A stretch of 64,000 bases of DNA from an uncultured Bacteroidales bacterium (GTDB taxonomy: Bacteria; Bacteroidota; Bacteroidia; Bacteroidales; Bacteroidaceae), in assembly GCA_902800305.1 (NCBI GenBank), contig CADCDP010000013.1:1-64000 (forward strand). The letters are read 5' to 3'. Shown here piece after piece: positions 53,056 through 62,300 of the stretch. Position numbers and translations under genes: made by a program. Each line of letters starts with the position of its first letter. Position 1 is the stretch's first letter. The notes beneath the pieces are model-generated. The model was not told where the DNA came from. It did no database searches and saw nothing but the letters and a program-made list of their open reading frames with translations.

Positions 53056-56000
53056 CTATGGTTGTTGTCCCTCATACACGATGCCGGTGCCATCGCTGAC
53101 CACCACGCGCACCTTGATGGGTGTGTCGGTGGAGATCTTGCCGAGGATGGCGTTCACTAACGTGGTCACGTCGGAGATGTCCACGTTGCCGTCGCCGTTC
53201 AGGTCGGCGGTGTTCTTGTCCTCCGGTGTGCTCTTGCCGAGGATGATGTTCACGAGGGAAGTCACGTCGGAGATGTCCATGTGGCTGTCGCCGTTCACGT
53301 CGTAACCGCCGCCCTTCAGCTTGAAGTAGGCGCGGCAGGAGCCGAGGGTCATGTTGGCAGAGGGGCTGTGGAGCATATTGTCCTCGTCGAGGTAAAGCAC
53401 GGAGGGGTCGTTTGCGTTGAAAGTCACAGGCGAGGTGCAGCCGATGAAGTCCACGTAGGAGGTCTTGACGGGAGCTGTGGCATCGCTGATGGTGACACCT
53501 AAGAATTTGGGATTGGCGATGTTCTCCACCCTGAAGACGGGAATGGAAATTTTCAGAACCAGATAACCATCTTCATCCAAATACCACTGGTTGCCAAGCG
53601 CTTCTGAGTATAAAGGAGCCTCGGAGTCTATTATGACACGGTTGATGTTGTCGGTGCAGCCAGTGATGGTGCTGGTGCCACCGTCCGTCAGCATCATGCC
53701 TAAACTGAGGCTGTTGCCGTAGGAGCCAGCACCCACACAATGCTCGATAGTGTGTGTGCCACCGGCATTGCCCCAGCCATAGACGATGCCGATATGGGAG
53801 GCGGAGAGTGAACCGCCCACTTTGCAGTCGTGGATGGTGGTGGACGACGTGGTGCCGTTGCCTAAGATGCCACCCACATGGGAACCACCCGTCACTGTGG
53901 CAGCCATCCAGCAGTTGTGGATGGTGTTGGTGCCTCCCGTGGCAATGCCCACAAGCCCCGATGTATAGTTGTCGCCACTGACGCTGCCGACTATCCATAC
54001 ATTGCGGATGGTGGCACCGTTGATGTAGCGGAACGGGGCGGCACCTTCGCCGCCATTGCTGATATTGAGTTTTAGCTTTTGGGCAGCTCCCTCGAAGATG
54101 CCACTGAACGGATGCTCTGCTGTGCCCACCATCGTCGATACGTTGATGTCTGCACCTAACATCACGGTCTTGCCAGCATACGTGTTGCCGTTGTTCACGC
54201 TTTCGGCGAAGGCGTTCCAGTCTTCCGTCGAGTTGATGGTGAGGTAGGCGGCTCTCTCCCAATTCACGAGGTAGGGCTTGCCCGCCTCGATGCTGTTGGC
54301 ATTCTCAAAGTTCAGGGTCAACGTGCCGTTGCTGAACGAGGTGCTGCTCAACGTCTTTACCGTAGCTTCTGCCAACGGAGTGCCCGTAAAGTTGCTGACA
54401 TCGAACGGCAGACATAGCGTTTGCCACATACCGTCGCGGTGGAGGGTGCGGTCTTGAAGGGTCGCCTGCGCCTCCTTGTCTTTGTTGTCGTTGATGGTCA
54501 TGCTGTTGTCGGCATGGTCGGCAAGGTCAATCTCCAACATCGAAGTGAAACAGAAGTCGTCCAAATAGAGCATAGCACTTCCTTTAAGATTGCAGATAAC
54601 AACATATTGTGTTTCAGCAGGGAAGGAAGTTTCATACTGTGTCCACTCTCCGTCATAGGTTATTACTGCACGCTCCCAAGTGATGGAAGCTGTTTTGCTG
54701 CTGGCATAGCCCACCTTAAATGCCGCTGGCCAATTGGAATTCGCATTCCTATAATAAAACGACACTTTTATGGGCGTTCCGCCAGCAAAGTGAGGAGAAT
54801 AGAGATATTCGTCTTTAGAGGTACCGTAGAAAAAGAAGAAACGTTTGCCAGTATGGACGCATCCTCCTTCACTTATTCTATGTATTCCTGTAATCTGCTG
54901 GCAGTCTCTCATACGCCAGCCGCCCATGCCGTTTTCAAAGCCATCGGTATAGGGCAGACTCACCACACTGCCATCGGTAAGGAAACTGTCTGAGGTGAAA
55001 TTGCTGGCAATGCCTCCGCTTCCGAGCGCCTTGACACGGAATAGGTAGGTGGTGTTCTCATCCAGGTTGCTCAAGGTGACGGTCGTGGTCTGTACCGTCG
55101 TCTCAGCCGACCATGTGTTATCCGTGGACTTTCGGTATTGGTAGGCATAGCCCGTGACGTTTCCTTCGGGAGCCGTCCACGAGAGCGTGGCTTCAGTGTC
55201 AGTCAGGTTGCTGACTGTGAGGTTCGTCGGTTTTTGGAATGCAGAATATTTCTCGAAGGAAAAGTCATCTATGTATGTACCCATTCCATCCTCAAAGTAT
55301 TTGACGGCAATAAACCTGGTGCCCGTTGGGAAGCTATGTTCGTATCTTGTCCATGGGATGTTACGGAAATTAATCGCTTCGCCCCATTGAAAGGCATCAG
55401 GGTCGCTGGTCGTGGTGGAGTAACCCACATAAAAGATTTCCTTAGGACCTTCGTCCGGGTAACGATCCTTGTAGTAGAACGACACGGACAAGGGGGTGGT
55501 ACCCCCAAAACGAGGGGAAATGAGGTATTTGGGGGAGGGAGTGGTAGGCGAAGAGTGAAAATAATAGCTTTTCTCTCCCTCATATTTGTCTCCCCCACGG
55601 ATTCCCGTAGGTGCCAATCCATCATCCACCCTGCTCCAGCGGTCCATGCCGTTCTCGAAGCCGTATTCGTAGGGCAATCCCATGGCGGTGGTGAAGCTGA
55701 AGGGCTGCACATAGACGCTCTCGTCCTCACCGTAAAGGGCTTTCACACGGAACTGGTAGTTGGTGTTGGCGGTGAGTCCCGTCAGGGTGGCGGAAGTGGC
55801 ATCCACGGTGGCTTCGGCAGACCAGTCTGCCTCATTCGCTTTCTTGTATTGGTAGGCATAGCCCGTAATGGTTTCGTCCGCTTCGGGTGCCTCCCATGTC
55901 AGCGAAGCCGTATATTCAGTAATATCAACAGCATCGAGATGCGTTGGGGATGGAGTATTGCAAACTGTGAAGCTGAAGTCGTCTAAATATAAACCACCCA

Positions 56001-57627
56001 TGTAGTTGGGATGCCATTTGACTGCAATATATTTCGTCCCTACGGGAAAACTCCCCTCGTAGAGAATCCACTGTTCTATACAGCTGGTCGTCTCGTTGTC
56101 CCAACTGAAAGCGTCAATGTCAGGGGTCGTGGTAGAATAACCCACTTGGAATGTGGCAGATCCTAATGTATATGGACTTTTTAAGTAGTAGAACTTCACC
56201 GTTATGGATGAGTGGCCGTCAAATTCTGGAGATATCAAGTATTGGTGCTGTTGTTTGCCGCCGTTCGTGTAAATAATAAAAGCAGAATTACCACTATGAA
56301 TATCAGAGTCTGAATATACTCCCGTATAACCCATACAATCTACCATCTTCCAACCATCCTCGTCTAGTGGCGTCTCGAAACCGTATTCGTAAGGTAAGCG
56401 TTTCCCGTCAAAATGAGCCTCATAGTAGGTGATGCCGTCGGCAGCCAAAAGAGGTTCGTCCCATACGCCATCGATGAGGGTGGCACTCACTGGGATGCCC
56501 TCTGATCTGGGAATGCAGTTGTCCCCCAGTCCTTCAGACGGAGCCACAGTGTGTACGTAGTAAAAATCAATGACGGGAGGCATGGTGACGGTTTTGGAGG
56601 CATCTTTGCAGGCAATGGGGTGGTACTTGCCACCGTTGGCGGGGCTGAACGCGCCCTTGAACAGGCTGTTCTTCATGGTGAGCGAAAGGTCATCGCACCA
56701 GCCGAGGAGTCCGCCGGCGAATTGGCTGAAGCCACTGATGGTGGCACCGCAGGCGCAGTTCTTGAGGGTGAGGGTGTTTTTGGCATAGCCCACGATGCCG
56801 CCGGCTGATTGTGTGGCGTTGATGGTGCCAACAACGGTGAGGTTCTGGATGGTGACACCTTTGGTGTAGGCGAAGGGTGCCACGTGCTCAGTGCCGCTCA
56901 GCTGGACGTTGAGGGTCTGCCCGTTGCCGTCGAACGTGCCGGTGAAGGGTCGGGTGCTTTTGCCGAACATCTTGGTGACGGGGGTCGAGTTGTCGAAGCT
57001 TTCGTACAGCCTATAGTTGCAACTGCTGAAGTAGTTGCCCACCACCCCGTTGCAGCGGTCGTCCTCCATGGCTGTTGCCACGGCATCCCATTCGTCGGCA
57101 TCGCAGATGTAGTAAACTTCCTCTTCCGCGTCGTAGGCGAGATCCCTCCTGACGTTCAAGACGTAGGGGGTTTTGTTCAGCAGAATCTCTTCGTCACCAT
57201 TCCCGAAATTGGCGCAGGCATAGATGTTCACATAGAGGGTCTTCTCTGTTTCTTCCTCGAACAAAATGGGACCGAGTCCCTCCAGTCTCATCTTGAAGCC
57301 GTGGATGCCGGAAAGGCCGTATTGGCTGTTGATGTCCTCGCGCACGAGGTACTCGTCTGGTTCATTGAAGAGGCCTTGGAAATTGTCGTCTTGTTCGTCA
57401 GGGACGTTGGAGACGACGACCTTGATGGTCATCTCCTTGCCTAACTGCCAGTGCTTCGCTCCTGGGTCGAACGCCCATCCGCTGAGGAAGATGCATCCGA
57501 CACTGGTTCCGCAGTAGTCTATTCCAGACGTCAGGTTTTGTGCCCTTGTCGTGAGGGTGGTCATCACTGCGAGCAGCACTGTCATGGCTGCCCGTGCCAT
57601 TTGGTGTTTGAAGGTTGTTGTTTTCAT
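53056..57627 (-). CDS. Giant secreted adhesin-like protein: GLUG, adhesin (MAM-like), FN3 and dockerin-like domains
   Basis: 1523 residues; signal peptide MKTTTFKHQMARAAMTVLLA cleaved near TRAQ. Order: N-terminal beta domain (about 30-165); GLUG-type module (about 180-335); three cleaved-adhesin/choice-of-anchor-J domains (about 400-590, 690-850, 960-1110), each opening LPYxxGFExG; FN3 domains between them (about 595-690, 855-945; ASLTWEAPEADETITGYAYQ). Then the shared NTLCLPFDV-like module (about 1140 on, here QTLCLPFDV), split by a second GLUG module; then a dockerin-like pair of calcium loops (VNGDSHMDISDVTSLVNIIL and LNGDGNVDISDVTTLVNAIL, about 1455-1512) and a short tail. Probably surface-bound glycan or host-protein adhesin. 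No protease motif is seen. Confidence 0.82.
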   Translation of the reverse strand: MKTTTFKHQMARAAMTVLLAVMTTLTTRAQNLTSGIDYCGTSVGCIFLSGWAFDPGAKHWQLGKEMTIKVVVSNVPDEQDDNFQGLFNEPDEYLVREDINSQYGLSGIHGFKMRLEGLGPILFEEETEKTLYVNIYACANFGNGDEEILLNKTPYVLNVRRDLAYDAEEEVYYICDADEWDAVATAMEDDRCNGVVGNYFSSCNYRLYESFDNSTPVTKMFGKSTRPFTGTFDGNGQTLNVQLSGTEHVAPFAYTKGVTIQNLTVVGTINATQSAGGIVGYAKNTLTLKNCACGATISGFSQFAGGLLGWCDDLSLTMKNSLFKGAFSPANGGKYHPIACKDASKTVTMPPVIDFYYVHTVAPSEGLGDNCIPRSEGIPVSATLIDGVWDEPLLAADGITYYEAHFDGKRLPYEYGFETPLDEDGWKMVDCMGYTGVYSDSDIHSGNSAFIIYTNGGKQQHQYLISPEFDGHSSITVKFYYLKSPYTLGSATFQVGYSTTTPDIDAFSWDNETTSCIEQWILYEGSFPVGTKYIAVKWHPNYMGGLYLDDFSFTVCNTPSPTHLDAVDITEYTASLTWEAPEADETITGYAYQYKKANEADWSAEATVDATSATLTGLTANTNYQFRVKALYGEDESVYVQPFSFTTAMGLPYEYGFENGMDRWSRVDDGLAPTGIRGGDKYEGEKSYYFHSSPTTPSPKYLISPRFGGTTPLSVSFYYKDRYPDEGPKEIFYVGYSTTTSDPDAFQWGEAINFRNIPWTRYEHSFPTGTRFIAVKYFEDGMGTYIDDFSFEKYSAFQKPTNLTVSNLTDTEATLSWTAPEGNVTGYAYQYRKSTDNTWSAETTVQTTTVTLSNLDENTTYLFRVKALGSGGIASNFTSDSFLTDGSVVSLPYTDGFENGMGGWRMRDCQQITGIHRISEGGCVHTGKRFFFFYGTSKDEYLYSPHFAGGTPIKVSFYYRNANSNWPAAFKVGYASSKTASITWERAVITYDGEWTQYETSFPAETQYVVICNLKGSAMLYLDDFCFTSMLEIDLADHADNSMTINDNKDKEAQATLQDRTLHRDGMWQTLCLPFDVSNFTGTPLAEATVKTLSSTSFSNGTLTLNFENANSIEAGKPYLVNWERAAYLTINSTEDWNAFAESVNNGNTYAGKTVMLGADINVSTMVGTAEHPFSGIFEGAAQKLKLNISNGGEGAAPFRYINGATIRNVWIVGSVSGDNYTSGLVGIATGGTNTIHNCWMAATVTGGSHVGGILGNGTTSSTTIHDCKVGGSLSASHIGIVYGWGNAGGTHTIEHCVGAGSYGNSLSLGMMLTDGGTSTITGCTDNINRVIIDSEAPLYSEALGNQWYLDEDGYLVLKISIPVFRVENIANPKFLGVTISDATAPVKTSYVDFIGCTSPVTFNANDPSVLYLDEDNMLHSPSANMTLGSCRAYFKLKGGGYDVNGDSHMDISDVTSLVNIILGKSTPEDKNTADLNGDGNVDISDVTTLVNAILGKISTDTPIKVRVVVSDGTGIVYEGQQP

Positions 57628-57691
57628 TGTGTTTTGGTTTTAGTTCTTAACTTCGCCGTACACTCTTGTTCATGCCCACGCGTTACGGCGA

Positions 57692-57723
57692 CAAAATTAC
57701 GAAGTTTTAAGTTTTTCACCAAA
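57692..57723 (-). promoter_or_regulatory. Bacteroidetes-type promoter of the giant adhesin gene
   Basis: Minus strand: TTTG (57723-57720), 20 bases, TAATTTTG (57699-57692), 64 bases before the ATG at 57627. Confidence 0.6.
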
Positions 57724-57780
57724 AAAATCGCATAAATCTTTCTACAGAGTGCCCTTTCTATGGAGCCAAGGGGTTTAAAA

Positions 57781-57866
57781 GTCTAAGGAGTTTAGGAGTA
57801 AAGGAGTTTTTTGGGCGGCTTGTGCGCCGAGTGTCTTCTACTCCTTAACTCCTAAACTCCTTAGAC
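57781..57866. repeat. Long inverted repeat built from AGGAGT units
   Basis: Arms of 27 bases (57781-57807 and 57840-57866) are complementary at 26 positions; each is made of TTAGGAGT/AAAGGAGT-like units. The 32-base loop contains GGCGGCTTGTGCGCC. Extra CTCCTTAG copies follow to about 57910. It lies in the 690-bp gap between the divergent adhesin and EF-G paralog genes. Confidence 0.75.
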
Positions 57867-57938
57867 CCCAAAAAACTCTCTCCTTAGCCTAAAAACCTCT
57901 CTCCTTAGAAAATCTTCGGAAGAGTCTTCGACGTTGAG

Positions 57939-58007
57939 TCTCGAGGGGCAACGACGTAGAGTCACGAGGGGCAACGACGTAGAGTCATGCGGGGCAACGA
58001 CGAAGCC
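57939..58007 (+). repeat. 23-bp tandem array (three units)
   Basis: Three adjoining 23-base units (57939-57961, 57962-57984, 57985-58007) with core CGAGGGGCAACGACGTAGAG; the third has changes at its end. No spacers. Confidence 0.75.
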
Positions 58008-58086
58008 TATAGGGAAAATGTGGACAAAATGGAGGTGTCTCTCCTCGCGCGTACATTAAATATATATAGAAAGGCAACTTTGGGAA

Positions 58087-58120
58087 GTTTATGCGCCTTC
58101 GGCGGACGAAGGAAAAACAG
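58087..58120 (-). repeat. Tail element, inverted short copy
   Basis: Plus strand GTTTATGCGCCTTCGGCGGA then CGAAGGAAAAACAG is the reverse complement of the tail elements at 51501-51560 and 52996-53055. The remainder to 58319 is AT-rich leader DNA with no further structure that I see. Confidence 0.65.
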
Positions 58121-58319
58121 CCGAAACTTAATTCATCTTACACGAATACCTGCCATAATGTGGCGATTTTAGCCAATAAATACTAAAAATAGAAAATAAT
58201 GGGTCTTTTTTATGGCTTGTTTGTGGAAAAATTCGTAAATTTATCGCCGATTTTCAGATTTCAGCGTCATCTGTATAAAAGAAACTCTATACTAATCATT
58301 ATAAACTAACCTAAGAACA

Positions 58320-60479
58320 ATGAAAGTTTACCAGACGAACGAAATCAAGAACATTGCCTTGCTTGGCAATGACGGTGCCGGTAAGACGACTCTTACCGAA
58401 GCACTGCTGTATGAGGCTGGCATTATCAGCCGTCGTGGCCGCATCACGGCTAAGAACACTGTGAGCGACTATTTCCCCGTGGAACAAGAGTATGGCTACA
58501 GCGTATTCTCCACGGTTTTCCATGTGGAATGGAACGGTAAAAAACTGAACATTATCGACTGTCCTGGTGCCGACGACTTTGTGGGTGCTGCCATGACGGC
58601 ACTGCACGTGACTGACACGGCTCTGCTGCTCATCAACGGTCAGTATGGTCCCGAAGTGGGCACACAGAACCACTTCCGCTACACCGAGAAGCTGGGCAAG
58701 CCCGTCATCTTCTTGGTGAACCAACTCGACTCCGACAAGTGCGACTACCACCAAGTGCTCGACAACCTCATCAGCATCTATGGCCCGAAGGTGACGCCGA
58801 TTCAGTACCCTCTGAACGAAGGTCCTGAGTTCAATTCGCTCATTGACGTGCTGCTGATGAAGAAGTACTCATGGAAGCCAGAAGGTGGTGCTCCTATCAT
58901 CGAGGACATCCCAGAGTCAGAGATGGAGAAGGCGATGGAGATGCACCGCGCTCTCGTGGAGGCTGCTGCCGAGAACGACGAGGAACTGATGGAGAAGTTC
59001 TTCGAGACAGAGACGCTGACCGAGGACGAACTGCGTTTGGGCATCCGTCGCGGCTTGGCTACCAGGAGTATGTTCCCCGTGTTCTGCGTATGTGCCACCA
59101 AGGATATGGGTGTGCGCCGCTTGATGGAGTTCCTCGGCAACGTGGTACCATTCGTGGACGAGATGCCACAGGTACACAACACGCGTGGCGAGGAAGTGAA
59201 GCCTGACTCGAACGGGCCTACATCACTCTATTTCTTCAAGACTGCCAACGAGCCTCACATCGGCGGTGTGCAGTACTTCAAGGTGATGTCGGGTAAGGTT
59301 CACGAAGGCGACGACCTGACGAACACTGACCGTGGCTCAAAGGAGCGCATGGCTCAGCTCTTTGTCTGTGCAGGTGCCAACCGCATCAAGGTGGAAGAAC
59401 TGGTGGCTGGCGACATTGGCTGTACGGTGAAGCTGAAGGATGTGCGCACGGGCAACACGCTGGCTGGCAAGGACTGCGACAACCGCTTCAACTTCGTGAA
59501 GTATCCTGATCCGAAGTATATCCGCGCCGTGAAGGCCGAGAACGAGGGTGACACGGAAAAGATGGTGGCTGCCATCCAGAAGATGTCGCAGGAAGACCCA
59601 ACCTGGATTATCGAGCAGTCGAAGGAACTGAAGCAGACGCTCATCAAGGGTCAGGGCGAATTCCACCTCCGTACACTGAAGTGGCGCATGGAGAACAACG
59701 AGAAAATCAACATCAAGTTTGAGGAACCGAAGATTCCATACCGCGAGACTATCACGAAGGCAGCACGTGCCGACTATCGTCACAAGAAGCAGTCGGGTGG
59801 TGCCGGACAGTTTGGCGAGGTTCACCTCATCGTGGAGCCATATTACGACGGTATGCCAGACCCAACGGTTTACAAGTTTGGCAACCAAGAGTTTAAGATT
59901 ACGCCCAAGAGCCGTGAAGAAATCGACCTGGAATGGGGCGGCAAGCTCGTGTTCATCAACTCTGTGGTGGGTGGTGCCATCGATACCCGCTTCATGCCCG
60001 CTATTCTGAAGGGTGTGATGAGCCGTATGGAGCAAGGCCCATTGACGGGTTCCTACGCTCGCGACGTACTGGTGGTGGTGTACGACGGAAAGATGCACCC
60101 AGTAGATTCTAACGAACTTTCGTTCATGCTGGCTGGCCGTCACGCATTCTCCGACGCCTTCAAGGCTGCTGGTCCGAAGTTGCTCGAACCTATCTACGAC
60201 GTGGAGGTGTTTGTGCCAAGCGACAAGATGGGCGACGTGATGTCTGACTTGCAGGGTCGCCGAGGCATGATTATCGGTAGCGAAAGTGAGAATGGCTACG
60301 AGAAGCTGATTGCCAAGGTGCCACTCAAGAGCCTGTCCAGCTACTCCACGACGCTCAGCTCCATCACGGGTGGACGCGCCAGCTTCATCATGAAGTTTGC
60401 TTCCTACGAGCTTGTTCCGACCGACCTCCAGCAGAAGCTGATGAAGGAATTCGAGGAGCAGAACAAGGAGGAAGATTAA
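58320..60479 (+). CDS. Elongation factor G paralog with altered GTPase motifs
   Basis: 719 residues with the five-domain EF-G layout. P-loop GNDGAGKT (16-23) is intact. Switch I reads EQEYGYSV where EF-G has ERGITI. Switch II reads DCPGADDF (80-87), so the catalytic histidine of DTPGHVDF is alanine (A84). The guanine motif is NQLD (134-137) in place of NKMD. Domains III-V follow, with SGGAGQFGEVHLIVEP and the C-terminal SYSTTLSSITGGRASFIMKF. This matches the Bacteroidota EF-G2 group; from memory, a Bacteroides member supports translation in starvation without GTP hydrolysis. It likely acts on the ribosome. Not the main fusA, which sits with rpsG/rpsL elsewhere. Confidence 0.9.
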   Translation: MKVYQTNEIKNIALLGNDGAGKTTLTEALLYEAGIISRRGRITAKNTVSDYFPVEQEYGYSVFSTVFHVEWNGKKLNIIDCPGADDFVGAAMTALHVTDTALLLINGQYGPEVGTQNHFRYTEKLGKPVIFLVNQLDSDKCDYHQVLDNLISIYGPKVTPIQYPLNEGPEFNSLIDVLLMKKYSWKPEGGAPIIEDIPESEMEKAMEMHRALVEAAAENDEELMEKFFETETLTEDELRLGIRRGLATRSMFPVFCVCATKDMGVRRLMEFLGNVVPFVDEMPQVHNTRGEEVKPDSNGPTSLYFFKTANEPHIGGVQYFKVMSGKVHEGDDLTNTDRGSKERMAQLFVCAGANRIKVEELVAGDIGCTVKLKDVRTGNTLAGKDCDNRFNFVKYPDPKYIRAVKAENEGDTEKMVAAIQKMSQEDPTWIIEQSKELKQTLIKGQGEFHLRTLKWRMENNEKINIKFEEPKIPYRETITKAARADYRHKKQSGGAGQFGEVHLIVEPYYDGMPDPTVYKFGNQEFKITPKSREEIDLEWGGKLVFINSVVGGAIDTRFMPAILKGVMSRMEQGPLTGSYARDVLVVVYDGKMHPVDSNELSFMLAGRHAFSDAFKAAGPKLLEPIYDVEVFVPSDKMGDVMSDLQGRRGMIIGSESENGYEKLIAKVPLKSLSSYSTTLSSITGGRASFIMKFASYELVPTDLQQKLMKEFEEQNKEED

Positions 60480-60529
60480 AAAAGACGCATCGAAATCGAC
60501 TGTCCGTTCCAAGAACGAACGATTATACG

Positions 60530-60567
60530 AGAGGGAATCCGTACCACACGGATTCCCTCTTTATTTG
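60530..60567 (+). terminator. Intrinsic terminator after the EF-G paralog
   Basis: AGAGGGAATCCGT (60530-60542) pairs perfectly with ACGGATTCCCTCT (60548-60560) across ACCAC, followed by TTATTTG. Confidence 0.88.
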
Positions 60568-60671
60568 TTATTTTGACAAGTAAAGTTTACCAAAACGTTA
60601 ATAGACTAAAAACTTTTAACCTAAATAAGGAATATTTTCGTTAATCCCTTTTAGTATTTTAAGGAATGCCG

Positions 60672-60679
60672 TACATTTG
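60672..60679 (+). promoter_or_regulatory. -7 element of rprX
   Basis: TACATTTG matches TAnnTTTG and lies 30 bases before ATG 60710; only a weak TTTAG is found near -33. Confidence 0.5.
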
Positions 60680-60709
60680 TACTATCAAAGAAAAACGTCA
60701 GCAACATTT

Positions 60710-62239
60710 ATGAAAAAATCCACCATAATAACATTGGCCATCGTGATGGGAGTCTCTTTCGTCAGCTTGCTTGTGATGCAGATGCGGTATATTGCCGAGA
60801 TTTCCTCGCTGCGCCAAAAGCATTTCGAGGAATCCGTCAGCCGAAGCCTCTACGAAACGGCGCATCAGCTGGAACTGTCGGAAGCTAAGCGGTATCTTGA
60901 ACAAGGACAAGATGCGCTCACGGGAATCGCCACGGCGGTAGATTCCATCTACGCCACCACCGATTCGTCCATCATCCAGCATACACGCCAAGTGACCGCT
61001 AAAGACGGTAGCGTGTTCACTTCTCGCGAGACAACTGCCAGCACGAATCTCTCCGACAAGTACTTCACCAAGAAGATGTCGGCCAACATCGACCGCCAAC
61101 GTTCTTTGCAAGAGATTATGGCCATGCGGTATGCGACCGAGAAAAGTTTGGTGGAGGAGGTTATCTACAGTATCTTATATACTGCCAGCGACCGCCCTTT
61201 GGTGGAGCGTATCGACTTCAAGGAACTGGATCAGATTCTCAAGAACGAACTGAGCAACAATGGCATCAACATTACTTACCACTTCAGCGTGAGCACGAGC
61301 AACGGGCAAATCGTGTACCAATGTTCCGACTACGATGCAACGGGCAGCCATTATGCCTTCACGGAAACACTCTTCAAGAACGACCCCGTGCAACGCAGTG
61401 GCATCCTGAAGGTACACTTTCCTGACCTTGGCGACTACATCTGGCGCTCCATGTGGTTTATGATTCCGTCGCTCATCTTCACCATTATCCTGTTGATTAC
61501 CTTCATTGTCACGTTGGTGCTAGTGTTCCGGCAGAAGAAGCTCTCGGAGTTGAAAAACGACTTCATCAACAACATGACGCATGAGTTTAAGACCCCTATC
61601 TCCTCCATCTCGCTTGCAGCACAAATGCTCGGAGACGACTCGGTGAAGAAGACACCTGCACTCATGCAACGGCTTACAACCACCATCATCGACGAGACAA
61701 AGAGACTGCGCTTCCAAGTAGAGAAGGTCTTGCAGCTATCGATGTACGCCAACCAGCAAGCCAACCTTCACATGAAGGAAGTCGATATGAACGAGCTAAT
61801 TGCGGGTGTGACTCACACGTTTGCCCTCAAAGTGGAAAAGAACGGAGGCAAAATCATCACGAACCTCAATGCGGAAGATCCCATCGTCTGTGTGGATGAT
61901 ATGCACTTCACGAATGTCATCTTCAACCTCATGGACAATGCCGTGAAATACAAACGCAAGGACGTGGATTTGGAACTGAATGTAGAGACTTGGAACGAGC
62001 CTGGGCTGCTCTGCATCTCCATCCAAGACAACGGCATCGGCATCAAGAAGGAAGATTTGAAACGCATCTTTGAGAAGTTCTACCGTGTGCATACAGGCAA
62101 CTTGCACGACGTGAAAGGTTTCGGCCTCGGTCTGGCTTACGTACATAAAATTGTGAAAGACCACAAAGGCACTATTGTGGCAGAAAGCGAACCTGCCATT
62201 GGCACCAAGTTTATCATCAAACTGAAAATGAACGAATAA
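60710..62239 (+). CDS. rprX: Sensor histidine kinase RprX
   Basis: 509 residues from ATG 60710 (MKKSTIITLAIVMGVSF); the open frame reaches a TTG inside the -7 box, rejected. Two membrane segments (about 5-25 and 247-273) enclose a periplasmic sensor region of about 220 residues with no known fold. The HisKA box NNMTHEFKTPISSISLA carries the phospho-accepting H291; the ATPase domain has the N box (NLMDNAVKYK), G1 (IQDNGIGIKKED) and G2 (GFGLGLAYV). RprX was described in Bacteroides fragilis together with RprY. The regulator gene follows 61 bases later. Signal unknown. Confidence 0.9.
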   Translation: MKKSTIITLAIVMGVSFVSLLVMQMRYIAEISSLRQKHFEESVSRSLYETAHQLELSEAKRYLEQGQDALTGIATAVDSIYATTDSSIIQHTRQVTAKDGSVFTSRETTASTNLSDKYFTKKMSANIDRQRSLQEIMAMRYATEKSLVEEVIYSILYTASDRPLVERIDFKELDQILKNELSNNGINITYHFSVSTSNGQIVYQCSDYDATGSHYAFTETLFKNDPVQRSGILKVHFPDLGDYIWRSMWFMIPSLIFTIILLITFIVTLVLVFRQKKLSELKNDFINNMTHEFKTPISSISLAAQMLGDDSVKKTPALMQRLTTTIIDETKRLRFQVEKVLQLSMYANQQANLHMKEVDMNELIAGVTHTFALKVEKNGGKIITNLNAEDPIVCVDDMHFTNVIFNLMDNAVKYKRKDVDLELNVETWNEPGLLCISIQDNGIGIKKEDLKRIFEKFYRVHTGNLHDVKGFGLGLAYVHKIVKDHKGTIVAESEPAIGTKFIIKLKMNE

Positions 62240-62300
62240 ACTAAATAACTAAATAACCAAACAACTAAAAAACTAAAAAACTAAAAAACATATAAGAACT

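Noticed and set aside
57939..58007. CRISPR array
   Set aside because: Only three contiguous units and no spacers.
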